Positions 8,471 to 16,755 of a stretch of DNA of 64,000 nt are shown here, piece after piece. The DNA is taken from assembly GCF_002846365.1 (NCBI RefSeq), contig NZ_PJMW01000003.1, positions 248,001 to 312,000 on the forward strand. The letters are read 5' to 3'. Positions within the stretch are counted from its first letter, which is position 1, and the number at the start of each line of letters is the position of its first letter. A program made the position numbers and the translations under genes. The DNA comes from Nocardia fluminea. GTDB lineage: Bacteria; Actinomycetota; Actinomycetes; Mycobacteriales; Mycobacteriaceae. The notes under the pieces are model-generated. The model searched no databases, had not been told where the DNA came from, and was given only the letters and a program-made list of their open reading frames with translations.

Positions 8471-9490
8471 TCAGCCCTGGCCGGGCACCGCGTAGGGATT
8501 GAGCAGCTCGGCTTTCATCTCCTCGGAGGCCCCTTCCTCCGTTGCCGTGAACCCTTCAGCGGCCGGGAAGGACTCGGTCATCGAATGGGGCATGGCACCG
8601 TTGCGGTACAGGTTGTTCGATCCTTCGGACGGCTTCCAGGTGTGCGGTTCCCAGTCCGGTACGTAGTTGCGGTAGCCGCCCGAATTCAGTTCGATGCGCA
8701 TCGAGCTCGGTTCGCGGAAGTACAAATAGTTCTGCTCCCCGATGCCGTGAATCGAGGGCCCGTATTCCATGGCAGTGTCACGCTCCATCAGCACATCCGC
8801 GCACACCAGCAGTTCCTGGTAGGTGTCCACCCAGAACGCGACATGGTTGATGCGGCCGGCCCGTGTCGAGGTGTCGAGCACCACGCCGAGATCGTGCGAC
8901 TTCTCGTTGGTGGTCAGGACACCGAATACGGTGATGGGCGCTTCCTCGAGATCGGTGAATGCCATCGTCCGGAAGCCGAGAACCTCGGAGTACCAGGCGC
9001 AGAAACCACGGACATCCTTCGCCGCGATGGTGACGTGGTCCAGGAACCGCGGCGCACCGGCATGTGCGGAGCGCTTCTCGGGCCGGTCCGCGTAGATCGA
9101 CTTGAACTCCGGTTCCGCGGCAAACCTGTCCACGTCGTAGAACAGTCGCATCGGGTGCCCATAGGGTCCGGTGAACTCGTAGGCCTTACCGAAGCCGAAC
9201 CCATCGGTCGTCCACTCACCCGTGATTCCGGCGGCCTCGACACGTTCGGCGGCCTGTTCGAGTGCCTCGGCGCCGGCCGTACGCCACGCCATCATCTGCA
9301 ACGTCGGTTCGGGACCTTCGACGAGGACCAGGCTGTAGGCGTAGTAGTCGCCCCAGCAACGGAGATACACCCGTCCATCAGCCTCGTGGATAGCCCGCAT
9401 TCCGAACTGTTCGACGTAGAAGCGCGCCGATGCGGCGACATCCGGGGTGGTGATTTCGACATGGCTGAGGTGAGCCAGCAGGTGAGGCAC
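8471..9490 (-). CDS. Extradiol ring-cleavage dioxygenase (VOC/type I), operon A
   Basis: A 339-residue type I extradiol dioxygenase with two vicinal-oxygen-chelate domains. The iron ligands can be read in the second domain as His (FLDHVTIA), His (RINHVAFW) and Glu (MRIELNSG). It opens a catechol-type ring next to the hydroxyls. The start is taken as GTG 9490 because AAGGA lies at 9498-9502, seven bases upstream, and translation then opens directly into the first VOC strand. An earlier in-frame GTG at 9535 lacks such a site. It is the first gene of operon A, downstream of a perfect palindrome at 9583-9607. A long C-terminal tail after the second domain is unusual for the family. Confidence 0.9.
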   Translation of the reverse strand: MPHLLAHLSHVEITTPDVAASARFYVEQFGMRAIHEADGRVYLRCWGDYYAYSLVLVEGPEPTLQMMAWRTAGAEALEQAAERVEAAGITGEWTTDGFGFGKAYEFTGPYGHPMRLFYDVDRFAAEPEFKSIYADRPEKRSAHAGAPRFLDHVTIAAKDVRGFCAWYSEVLGFRTMAFTDLEEAPITVFGVLTTNEKSHDLGVVLDTSTRAGRINHVAFWVDTYQELLVCADVLMERDTAMEYGPSIHGIGEQNYLYFREPSSMRIELNSGGYRNYVPDWEPHTWKPSEGSNNLYRNGAMPHSMTESFPAAEGFTATEEGASEEMKAELLNPYAVPGQG

Positions 9491-9582
9491 GATTCTGTCC
9501 TTATCGACGATTCTGACTACTGTGGTGTGCGTCACCAGTGTCGGGTCGGTGGATCAAAAGGGGAACAGGGTCTGGCGGATAC

Positions 9583-9607
9583 CAACTATCCATGTGATGG
9601 ATAGTTG
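9583..9607. promoter_or_regulatory. Perfect inverted repeat, candidate operator for operon A
   Basis: Arms CAACTATCCAT and ATGGATAGTTG match perfectly around the spacer GTG. The repeat lies between the P450 stop and the start of the ring-cleavage operon, 93 bases upstream of GTG 9490. No T-run follows on either strand, so an operator is favoured over a terminator. The outer half-site AACTAT/ATAGTT also occurs in the vanillate promoter sites at 29708 and 29748, but there the spacing is 4 bases and here it is 11. Confidence 0.65.
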
Positions 9608-9656
9608 ACGCCTCGATTCGTCGAGGCGCGAGTTCGGCGACAGTTCGCCATCGCCG

Positions 9657-10859
9657 TCAGCGCGCCGCTCGGATCCGCACCGGGACCTGCTGCCACGATC
9701 TGAGGGTGTTGTTGCATCGAACTCGAGCCGGGCCGGTGAGTTCGATGGTTTCGATGCGGGCCGTCAGCGCGGTGAGCAGTGCCTCGGCCTCCAGTCGCGC
9801 TACATGCTGGCCGATGCACTGGTGAATGCCCATGCCGAAGCCGACATGACCGGAGGGGTCGCGAGCGAGGTCGAACCGGTCCGGGTCGGTCCAGCGCCGG
9901 GGATCCCGGTTGGCGGCACCGAGGAACATCAAGATCTTGTGGTCTTTCGGGACCACAACCGTGCCGAGGTCGATATCGGCGGTGGCAGTGCGGAAGAAGG
10001 TCTGCACCGGTGACTGCCAGCGCACCGCTTCGTCGAAGGCGACCCGTGCCAGGGAGGGTGTCTCGCGCAACCGCTGCCATTGGTCTGGGTTGGTGGCCAG
10101 CGCGTAGAGCACCGCGGCGATGCCGTTGACTGTTGTGTCGACGCCGGCTGTGAGCAGCGACCGGACCAGCAGCGGCGCCTGCTCGTGGGTGATGTCGTAG
10201 TGGTCGGCCGCTCCCCAGATTCGTGATCCGAAGCCGTTGTCGCTCAGACTTTCCCGGGAACATTGCTCGTTCACCCACGCCGAGTGCTCGCCCGCTTCGG
10301 CCAGTGCGGAGGTGACCAGTTCGTTGCGCGGACCGAAGGCGTTGAAAGCGAAACTGCCGTAAGGCAGCAGATGCTCGCGACCTTCCTGCGGCAGCCCGAC
10401 CGCGTCAGGGAACACCCGCAGGGGAAACGCCTCCGCCAGCCGATCGACCGCGTCGAACTCCGGCGAGTCGGCCAGCACTTCGTCGACCAGCCGTTCCGCT
10501 TCGGCAAACCATTGCTCACGCAGCCCCCGCAGCGCTCGAGGCCCGATGATTCCGGCGAGTACGTTGCGAGGTGCATCATGGCGCGGCGGGTCGGCTTCGA
10601 GGAGCAGACTCGGTGGCCGCCAGGGCTTTTCCTGGCCGAAGTGGCTCAGTCCCACACCGGCGCCGCTCTGAAAGCTCTGCCAGTCGGTGAGTGCGGCGTG
10701 CACCTGCTCGTAGCGTGCCATCGCGTAGACGCCGTAGCGGCGCAGGTAGACCACCGGTGCCGCGTCTCGCAGCGTCGCATGCGTGGCCCAGGGATCTTCG
10801 AGAACGTCCATCGCGAAGGGGTCGATGTCGCTGACCGGCAGCCGGTCCGTGGTGGTCAT
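9657..10859 (-). CDS. Cytochrome P450
   Basis: A 400-residue soluble bacterial P450. The I-helix oxygen-activation motif AGVDTT, the ExxR-type EAVR and the heme-binding loop FGMGIHQCIGQ with axial Cys348 are present. It probably hydroxylates or O-demethylates an aromatic substrate feeding operon A or B. The paired reductase gene lies 17 bases upstream, and ATG 10859 has a good AGGAGA site. No separate ferredoxin gene is nearby, so electrons most likely come from the [2Fe-2S] domain of that reductase. The pairing resembles a split form of the domain set found fused in CYP116B enzymes. This is inference from domain content, not from measured similarity. Confidence 0.9.
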   Translation of the reverse strand: MTTTDRLPVSDIDPFAMDVLEDPWATHATLRDAAPVVYLRRYGVYAMARYEQVHAALTDWQSFQSGAGVGLSHFGQEKPWRPPSLLLEADPPRHDAPRNVLAGIIGPRALRGLREQWFAEAERLVDEVLADSPEFDAVDRLAEAFPLRVFPDAVGLPQEGREHLLPYGSFAFNAFGPRNELVTSALAEAGEHSAWVNEQCSRESLSDNGFGSRIWGAADHYDITHEQAPLLVRSLLTAGVDTTVNGIAAVLYALATNPDQWQRLRETPSLARVAFDEAVRWQSPVQTFFRTATADIDLGTVVVPKDHKILMFLGAANRDPRRWTDPDRFDLARDPSGHVGFGMGIHQCIGQHVARLEAEALLTALTARIETIELTGPARVRCNNTLRSWQQVPVRIRAAR

Positions 10860-10876
10860 GTCGGTTTCTCCTATGG

Positions 10877-11827
10877 TCACAGGTCCAGCACCAGCCGGTC
10901 GGAAAGGGATCGGGATACGCAGACGAACATGCTGTCGCCTGCCTCGCGCTCGGCATCGTCGAGAATCGAATCGCGGTGATCGGGCAATCCGTCCAACACG
11001 GTCGTCTCGCACGTCCCGCACACTCCCTGCCCGCAGGAGGACAGGACCGAGGCGCCGGCGCCGCGCAGGGCTTCGAGCACCGACTGACGCGGAGCGACCG
11101 TGACCCGGCGCCGCGAACGACGCAGCTCGATGTCGAACGCGGTATCGCGCACGGCGTTCGCCTGTGCCTTCGGGACGAACCGTTCGATGCGCAATCGACC
11201 GGGCTGCCAGTCGGCACAACACCGCTGGACGGCATCGAGCAGACGCGCGGGCCCACAACAGAACACCACTGTGTCGTCCTCGACCGAGGCGAGCATCTCC
11301 CCCAGATCGGACACACCGCATTCGTCGTCGGGACTGATCGAGACACGGTCGCCGTAGGCGGCGAGGTCGGCGGTGAACGCCATAGTCCGGCGACTGCGCC
11401 CCAAATATGCCAGCCGCCAATCACAGCCGAGTAGATCCGCCTGCGCCAGCATGGACAGCATCGGCGTGATGCCGATACCGCCGGCGATGAACAGATATTT
11501 GCCCGAGGGAACAAGCGCGAAGTTGTTGCGCGGACCGCCGACTGCGACCATATCCCCCACCGCCAAGGTGTCGTGGATGTACGCCGAGCCACCTCGGCCA
11601 TCCGGGTCGCGGAGCACCGCGATCCTGTAGGTGCTCGAGTCCCAACGGCTTCCACACAGCGAGTACTGGCGGGTGCGGCCATCGGGCAGGATCAGGTCGA
11701 TGTGGGCCCCCGGTGTCCAGTCCGGCAGCCGACGGCGTTCTGGGTGCGCCAGCGTCAGGGCGACCACCTGGTCGGCAACCGGTTCCTTGGCCATCACGAC
11801 CAGGTTCAGGGTCGTCACCGCAGTCAT
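10877..11827 (-). CDS. P450-partner reductase (phthalate dioxygenase reductase family)
   Basis: A 316-residue oxidoreductase with the FAD/FMN-NAD-[2Fe-2S] order of VanB and phthalate dioxygenase reductase. The flavin motif RQYSLCG is near residue 55, the nucleotide-binding GGIGITPML near residue 115, and a plant-type ferredoxin domain is at the C-terminus with Cys-x4-Cys-x2-Cys (SCGQGVCGTC) and a final Cys in FVCVSR. It transfers electrons from NAD(P)H, here presumably to the P450 encoded immediately downstream. ATG 11827 is preceded by GAGGAGT. A candidate operator at 11842-11863 lies just upstream. It is paralogous in architecture to VanB at 27617-28588. Confidence 0.9.
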   Translation of the reverse strand: MTAVTTLNLVVMAKEPVADQVVALTLAHPERRRLPDWTPGAHIDLILPDGRTRQYSLCGSRWDSSTYRIAVLRDPDGRGGSAYIHDTLAVGDMVAVGGPRNNFALVPSGKYLFIAGGIGITPMLSMLAQADLLGCDWRLAYLGRSRRTMAFTADLAAYGDRVSISPDDECGVSDLGEMLASVEDDTVVFCCGPARLLDAVQRCCADWQPGRLRIERFVPKAQANAVRDTAFDIELRRSRRRVTVAPRQSVLEALRGAGASVLSSCGQGVCGTCETTVLDGLPDHRDSILDDAEREAGDSMFVCVSRSLSDRLVLDL

Positions 11828-11841
11828 AGAAACTCCTCGTG

Positions 11842-11863
11842 TCAGTGTTCCGGATCACACTGA
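11842..11863. promoter_or_regulatory. Inverted repeat upstream of the reductase-P450 operon
   Basis: Arms TCAGTGT and ACACTGA flank an 8-base spacer, 15 to 36 bases upstream of the reductase start and just after the IclR-gene stop at 11899. The position suits a repressor or activator site for the reductase-P450 pair. The adjacent IclR protein is the obvious candidate ligand, but nothing in the sequence proves it. Confidence 0.5.
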
Positions 11864-11898
11864 CGCGGGCGGTGGGCGGGCGGCTACCCGACTTTCGC

Positions 11899-12666
11899 TC
11901 AGCGAGAGACTTCCTGGAACGGCGCGCCCAGCGCGCGGGAAATCCCGTGGCCGGCTGCGACGAGAGCGGGGATCGCCGCCCGAGCGGTGCTGTCGTTCGG
12001 CACGACCACCGACAGCGCGGCCACGACCTGTTTGCCATTCGCGCGCAGGGGTACGGCGATGCCGGTCGCGCGGTCGTCGACGAACCCCGGACAGAATGCG
12101 ATTCCGCTGCGCCGCACGTCAGCCAGCAGCGAGCGCAGGTTCGGCGGGTCGATCGGCGTAGCGGCGGTGTACCGCCGCAGCGGCCCCGCCAGCACGGCCT
12201 GCTGAAGGTGCGTCGGTCCGTACGCCAGCAGCACCAAGCCCGCGGACGAGACATGAATGGGCAACCGCCCGGCGACCTTGGTGATGTTGTACACCGCTCC
12301 CGGCGCTGTCAGCCGTTCCACGAACAGCACCGAGTCGTCACGACGCACGGCCAGCTGCACGCTGTGACCGACCGCCGCGTGCAGGTCCTCCATGAACGGC
12401 ATGGCGAGATCGCGAAGGCCCAGTGTCGGCGCGGCACGGGAACCCAGCTCCCACAACCGGATTCCGATCCGTAGCCGACGTCGATCATCGCGTTGCAGCA
12501 GACCGAGGGCCAGCATGTCGCCGACCAGCCTCGAGACGGTCGGCAGCGGCAAGCCGGTGCTCCGGGACACGTCGGTGACCGTCAGCAGCGGCGATTCCGC
12601 GTCGAACGCCTCGAGAATGCGAACCACGCGCGACAGTACCGACTCACCATCTGAACCTCCGGCCAA
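11899..12666 (-). CDS. IclR-family transcriptional regulator
   Basis: A 255-residue IclR regulator with an N-terminal winged helix (LTVTDVSRSTGLPLPTVSRL, about residues 25-50) and a C-terminal effector domain (DRATGIAVPLRANG region). The start is TTG 12666: GAGAGGAG lies six bases upstream and no ATG or GTG is better placed. It follows the acetoacetyl-CoA synthetase gene by 41 bases and precedes the reductase-P450 pair by 71 bases, so it may control either or both. Aromatic-acid pathways often use IclR regulators, and the inducer is probably a pathway acid. It is distinct from the IclR protein at 31739-32500. Confidence 0.87.
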   Translation of the reverse strand: MAGGSDGESVLSRVVRILEAFDAESPLLTVTDVSRSTGLPLPTVSRLVGDMLALGLLQRDDRRRLRIGIRLWELGSRAAPTLGLRDLAMPFMEDLHAAVGHSVQLAVRRDDSVLFVERLTAPGAVYNITKVAGRLPIHVSSAGLVLLAYGPTHLQQAVLAGPLRRYTAATPIDPPNLRSLLADVRRSGIAFCPGFVDDRATGIAVPLRANGKQVVAALSVVVPNDSTARAAIPALVAAGHGISRALGAPFQEVSR

Positions 12667-12707
12667 TTCGACTCCTCTCGCCTGGTCAGCTCGGCGCGAT
12701 CACCCTG

Positions 12708-14678
12708 TCAGCGCGAGTATGCACGGACAGCGGCGAATCGTACGAAGGGCTCGAGGGCTTCCGGATTCGCGAGTGTGGCGAGTTTGACCGCCGCTGCCGG
12801 TGCCACACCGGTCAGGATCTTCTTCACCGGCACCTCGACCTTCTTGCCCGACAGTGTTCGTGGGATCGCGGGCACCTCGTGGATGGTGTCGGGAACATGG
12901 CGGGGTGAGAGGGCGGTGCGCAGGGCGCCGCGGATCCGGTCGGCCAGTTCCGCGTCGAAACCGAGATCGAGGACGACGAAGACGATGAGTTCGTCGGTGC
13001 CGTCGAGGTGCACGACCAGGCTGTCGCGCACCTCGGGAAGCGCTTCGACGACGGTGTAGAACTCCGCGGTGCCCAGTCGTACACCGCCTCGGTTGAGAGT
13101 GGCGTCGGAGCGTCCGGCGATCACCGCAGTACCGACGGAGGTGATGGTCACCCAGTCGCCGTGTCGCCAGACGCCGGGGATGTCCTCGAAATACGCTGCG
13201 CGATAGCGGCTGCCGTCGGTGTCACCCCAGAAGCCCACCGGCATGGACGGCATCGGCCGGGTGAGGACCAGTTCGCCTTGGATGTCGTGGACGGGTTGCC
13301 CGTCACTGTCGTAGGACTCGACCGCGGCACCCAGACTGCGGCAGGCGAACTGCCCCGCGTACACCGGCAGCATCGGCGAACCGCCGAGGAACGCCGAGCA
13401 GACATCGGTGCCACCGGCAATGGAGGAGAAGTACAAGTTCGGCCCGAATCGCTCTCGCACCCAACGGAATCCTTCCGGTGGGAGCGGCGCCCCCGTGGAT
13501 CCCATTCCGCGCAGCCGAGGTTGCGCGGCCGCGACCGCGTGCGCGGGCTCGTGTTGCACGCAGTGCATCAGGAAAGGCGCGCTCGTCCCGAGGTAGGTCG
13601 TCTCGGTCTCGGCGGCCAGCTCCCATAGGGTGTCCGCGGACGGCGCCGCGGGATTGCCGTCGAACAGCACGATCGAGGCGCCGACCGCCAGACCGGATAC
13701 CAGGTAGTTCCACATCATCCAGCCGGTGGTTGTGTACCAGAGAAACCGGTCATCGGCGCCTAGATCATGGTGCAGTGCAAGCGCTTTGACATGCTCCAGC
13801 AGGATGCCACCGTGTCCGTGCACGATGGCCTTCGGCGCGCCGGTGGTGCCCGAGCTGTACAGGACATAGAGCGGGTGGTCGAACGGTACCGGATCGAAGA
13901 CCAGCTCCCCCGGTTCACACACCAGATCCGCCCACGCCGTCGACTCGGGCACCGCGACCGTTTCCGGGTCGAGGTAGGGCAGCAGCACGACGTGTTCGAG
14001 GCAGGGCAGACCCGCACGGATCGCGGCGACATCGCCGATCCGATCGACCGCCTTGGACCCGTACCGGTATCCGTCGACCACGACGAGCACCTTCGGTTCG
14101 ATCTGACGCAGCCGGTCCAGGGCCGCCTCAGCACCGAATTCCGGTGGGCAGGAAGAGAACACCGATCCGAGGCTGGCAGCTGCCAGCAACAGCACCACCG
14201 CCTCCGCGACATTGGGCAAGTAAGCCGCCACCCGATCACCGCGGCCGACACCCAGCCGGAGCAACCCCTGCCGGGCCCGGGCGACCTGGTCGCGCAGGTG
14301 TGCGGCCGTGTAGTCGTCGGCGGCCCGGGTCTGGGATCGGCCGACGATCGCGATATCGGTGTCACCCATGCCCGGCAGCCGCAGCACCGCCTCCGCGTAG
14401 TTGAGCGTCGCGCCCTCGAACCACCGCACCTCGGGCATCGCGCCGGCCGAGAGGATTTCGGTCGGCGGGGCGTGGAGGGGGATCTCGAAGTACTCCGGGA
14501 TCGATGACCAGAAGGCCGCCATGTCCGTCACCGACCACTGCCACAGGTCCTGGTAGTCGGTGAAGGCCAGCTTCCGACGGTGACCGAGCCACGCGAGATA
14601 GTCGGCGATCCGGGTTTGTGAGCGCGTGTCGGTGGCCGGTTCCCACAGTGGTTCGTGGGGTCTGGTGGTGCTGTTCAT
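12708..14678 (-). CDS. aacS: Acetoacetyl-CoA synthetase
   Basis: A 656-residue adenylate-forming enzyme whose length and sequence match acetoacetyl-CoA synthetase. The AMP-binding P-loop YSSGTTGAPKAIVHGHG is near residue 280, the adenylation motifs GWMMWNY and AGGTDVC follow, and the C-terminal catalytic lysine region LSGKKVEVPVKK is intact. It converts acetoacetate, ATP and CoA to acetoacetyl-CoA. In this place it makes sense as the last step after an FAH-family hydrolase releases acetoacetate, as in homogentisate-type pathways. It lies downstream of operon B but is separated from it by a strong hairpin (14715-14759), so it may be expressed at a lower level or separately. Confidence 0.9.
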   Translation of the reverse strand: MNSTTRPHEPLWEPATDTRSQTRIADYLAWLGHRRKLAFTDYQDLWQWSVTDMAAFWSSIPEYFEIPLHAPPTEILSAGAMPEVRWFEGATLNYAEAVLRLPGMGDTDIAIVGRSQTRAADDYTAAHLRDQVARARQGLLRLGVGRGDRVAAYLPNVAEAVVLLLAAASLGSVFSSCPPEFGAEAALDRLRQIEPKVLVVVDGYRYGSKAVDRIGDVAAIRAGLPCLEHVVLLPYLDPETVAVPESTAWADLVCEPGELVFDPVPFDHPLYVLYSSGTTGAPKAIVHGHGGILLEHVKALALHHDLGADDRFLWYTTTGWMMWNYLVSGLAVGASIVLFDGNPAAPSADTLWELAAETETTYLGTSAPFLMHCVQHEPAHAVAAAQPRLRGMGSTGAPLPPEGFRWVRERFGPNLYFSSIAGGTDVCSAFLGGSPMLPVYAGQFACRSLGAAVESYDSDGQPVHDIQGELVLTRPMPSMPVGFWGDTDGSRYRAAYFEDIPGVWRHGDWVTITSVGTAVIAGRSDATLNRGGVRLGTAEFYTVVEALPEVRDSLVVHLDGTDELIVFVVLDLGFDAELADRIRGALRTALSPRHVPDTIHEVPAIPRTLSGKKVEVPVKKILTGVAPAAAVKLATLANPEALEPFVRFAAVRAYSR

Positions 14679-14714
14679 CGATTGCTTTCGTCTCGGAGAT
14701 GGGGAACAGCCGAC

Positions 14715-14759
14715 GGCGATGCCGGCGGGCGGCCGGGCAGCGCACCGGCCGGCATCGCC
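14715..14759 (-). terminator. Strong GC hairpin between operon B and aacS
   Basis: Perfect 12-base arms GGCGATGCCGGC (14715-14726) and GCCGGCATCGCC (14748-14759) around a 21-base loop. It sits just after the alpha/beta-hydrolase stop and before the aacS start. No long T-run follows on the minus strand, so it may be a weak terminator, an attenuator or an mRNA-stabilising stem. Confidence 0.5.
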
Positions 14760-14767
14760 ACGGCTTT

Positions 14768-15949
14768 TCAGCCGACGGCGGTGGCCGTCTGCTGGTCTGC
14801 CCCCAGTTCGGCGAAGGTCTCGGTCACCCAGTCGGCGATATAGGTGCTGACCAAGGGGAAATTGTCCAGGCCGATGTGTTCCGCGCCGCCCTCACGGGCA
14901 GTGAATACACGCAACTGCCGTTTCGGGCTCGCGGTGGCCTGCTCGTAGGATCGGTGGGCGTATTCCAGGGGGATCTGCCGGTCGTTCTCGCCGTGCACGA
15001 TGAGGAACGGCACGGTGATCTGCTCGACGACACCATCCAGATTGACGCGGTCGGCGTTGTTCAGGAACGTCTCGAGATCGCTCTCGCCCCAGACCCACTG
15101 CACGTGGTTCCAGTAGTGCGGGACCGGTCGTTCGCCTTCGCGTTCGATCCGGCGACGCTGCACCTTGCCCCAGTCGTGGTTGGCGCCCCACGCCACGCAC
15201 AGCGCCAGCCGGTTCTCGAAGGCCGCCGCGCGGGGGGCGTAGTAGCCGCCCAGCGACCAGCCGACCAGCCCGATGCGGGTGGCGTCGATGTCGTCGACGG
15301 TTTCGAGGTAGTCCACGCACGCCGCGGCCCATTCCTCGGTCTCGATCTGGGCGGTGAGTCCTTGCAGTCGCAGTGCCTCGCCGCTGCCGGGGCAGTCGAC
15401 CATGAGGGTGGCGATCCCTCGCTCGGCGAGCTCGTGGGCGAACCCGGACAGGTACATGTGTTCCTTGGTGCTGTCGAGTCCGTTCCACACGATCATGCAG
15501 GGCACCGGGCCTGTCACGTCGGGTCGGGTGAAATAGGCCGGAAGTGCGGTGTCACGGAAGGGAATCGAGACGCGCACGGTGTTCGGATCGACCAGATCGA
15601 AGGACTGCTGCATCAATTCCAGCACCCGGCGATAGATCGCGTTGCGATCGGGCGTCTGTGGGCTCTGCATCCGCTCGGCGTGGATCAGATAGTTCGCGGC
15701 GCGCGCGTAAGCGCGACCCGCCGAGCGGGTACGTCCGACCGCACGGTCACGGTCCGCGGCCTCGACCAGATCGTCGACGACCACCGTCCAGGAGGCGAGG
15801 AACTCCTCGGTACCAGCGTCCTCACCGCGCGTGGCCGCTTCCCGAATGGGACGGCAGGCCCGATCGACCTCGTCGATGTAACCGCCGCTGTTCAGCGCCG
15901 CGACCACACCGAGGTTCCACACATAATTTCCGGGAAAGTATTCGAACAT
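14768..15949 (-). CDS. Alpha/beta hydrolase of the 2,6-dihydroxypseudooxynicotine hydrolase type
   Basis: A 393-residue alpha/beta hydrolase with a long helical N-terminal domain (about residues 1-130) and a C-terminal hydrolase core. The nucleophile elbow GWSLGGYY, the DCPGSGEA block and a late Asp/His pair (HGENDRQIP, EHIGLDNF) are present. This architecture is that of C-C bond hydrolases such as the nicotine-pathway 2,6-dihydroxypseudooxynicotine hydrolase. Here it likely cleaves a ketone side chain or ring-fission product, but the substrate is unknown. ATG 15949 follows an AAAGGA site. It is the last gene of operon B, 26 bases after an SDR gene. Confidence 0.83.
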   Translation of the reverse strand: MFEYFPGNYVWNLGVVAALNSGGYIDEVDRACRPIREAATRGEDAGTEEFLASWTVVVDDLVEAADRDRAVGRTRSAGRAYARAANYLIHAERMQSPQTPDRNAIYRRVLELMQQSFDLVDPNTVRVSIPFRDTALPAYFTRPDVTGPVPCMIVWNGLDSTKEHMYLSGFAHELAERGIATLMVDCPGSGEALRLQGLTAQIETEEWAAACVDYLETVDDIDATRIGLVGWSLGGYYAPRAAAFENRLALCVAWGANHDWGKVQRRRIEREGERPVPHYWNHVQWVWGESDLETFLNNADRVNLDGVVEQITVPFLIVHGENDRQIPLEYAHRSYEQATASPKRQLRVFTAREGGAEHIGLDNFPLVSTYIADWVTETFAELGADQQTATAVG

Positions 15950-15975
15950 CAGGGTTTTCCTTTCGTAATCGGTTT

Positions 15976-16755
15976 CTAGGAAGGCAGGACGGCCGACCAG
16001 CCACCGTCGACCATCAGATTCGTGCCGGTCACATACCCGGCCTCGTCGGAGGCGAGGAAGACCGCGCAATTGACCACATCCGCCGGGGTGCCGAGACGAC
16101 CGAGCGGAATCGCCGAGTCGATGCCACGCATCGGGTGATCGGCGGCGAGCAAGGTGGCTTCCGACTGCGGCGTGCGAATCATGCCGGGGCTGAGGCAGTT
16201 CGCGCGGATATGGTGCGGTGCGCCTTCGGCGGCGATCTGCTGGGTCATCGCGATCACCGCTCCTTTGGACGCCGTGTGTGCCAGCCGGAAGTTCGTGGTG
16301 GATCCACGCACGCCCGCTGTCGAACCGACGAGAATCACCGACGCGTTGCCCGACCGGATCAGGTGTGGCCACGCGTGTCGCAGCGGCAGGAACACCACGT
16401 CGACCTCGTGTGCCAGGACGAATCGCCAGTCCGCTGGGGTGAGGTCGGGGATCGGCGCGAAGGTGGCAAGCCCCGCGTTGGCGTAGAGGACGTCGATGCG
16501 GCCGTACTCGGCGCCGATCCCGTCGATCCAGCCGCGCACGGCCTCGTCGTCGGTGAGGTCGAGTGGCGGACTGCTGTGCATCGATCCACCGGCCGCGCGC
16601 ACCAGGGCGGCGGTCTCTGCGGCCGCGTCGCCGTCGCGGTCGCAGCCGCACACGATGGCGCCTTCGGTGGCGAACCGCAGCGCTGCCTCTCGACCCTGAC
16701 CACCGCCGGTGCCGGTGATCACGGCGACCTTGCCCGCCAGCCTGCCGGCGCTCAT
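15976..16755 (-). CDS. SDR-family oxidoreductase with an altered catalytic Tyr
   Basis: A 259-residue short-chain dehydrogenase/reductase. The cofactor motif TGTGGGQG, the NAG motif (YANAGLATF), the catalytic Ser region (VGSTAG) and the C-terminal GGW segment are all present. The normally invariant Tyr of YxxxK is His160 here (AHTASK), while Lys164 is kept; the codon is CAC, one transition from TAC. The enzyme may be impaired or may use a different mechanism or role. ATG 16755 overlaps the stop of the cyclase gene (ATGA), so the longer upstream frame is rejected. Its place in operon B suggests oxidation or reduction of a pathway alcohol or ketone. Confidence 0.85.
   Translation of the reverse strand: MSAGRLAGKVAVITGTGGGQGREAALRFATEGAIVCGCDRDGDAAAETAALVRAAGGSMHSSPPLDLTDDEAVRGWIDGIGAEYGRIDVLYANAGLATFAPIPDLTPADWRFVLAHEVDVVFLPLRHAWPHLIRSGNASVILVGSTAGVRGSTTNFRLAHTASKGAVIAMTQQIAAEGAPHHIRANCLSPGMIRTPQSEATLLAADHPMRGIDSAIPLGRLGTPADVVNCAVFLASDEAGYVTGTNLMVDGGWSAVLPS

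Noticed and set aside
8411..9604. A 397-residue open frame on the plus strand
   Set aside because: It is antisense to the extradiol dioxygenase whose iron ligands are clear; no ribosome site or domain supports it.
9583..9607. The 25-base palindrome as a terminator of the P450 gene
   Set aside because: There is no T-run after either arm and the arms are AT-rich; position and symmetry fit an operator better.
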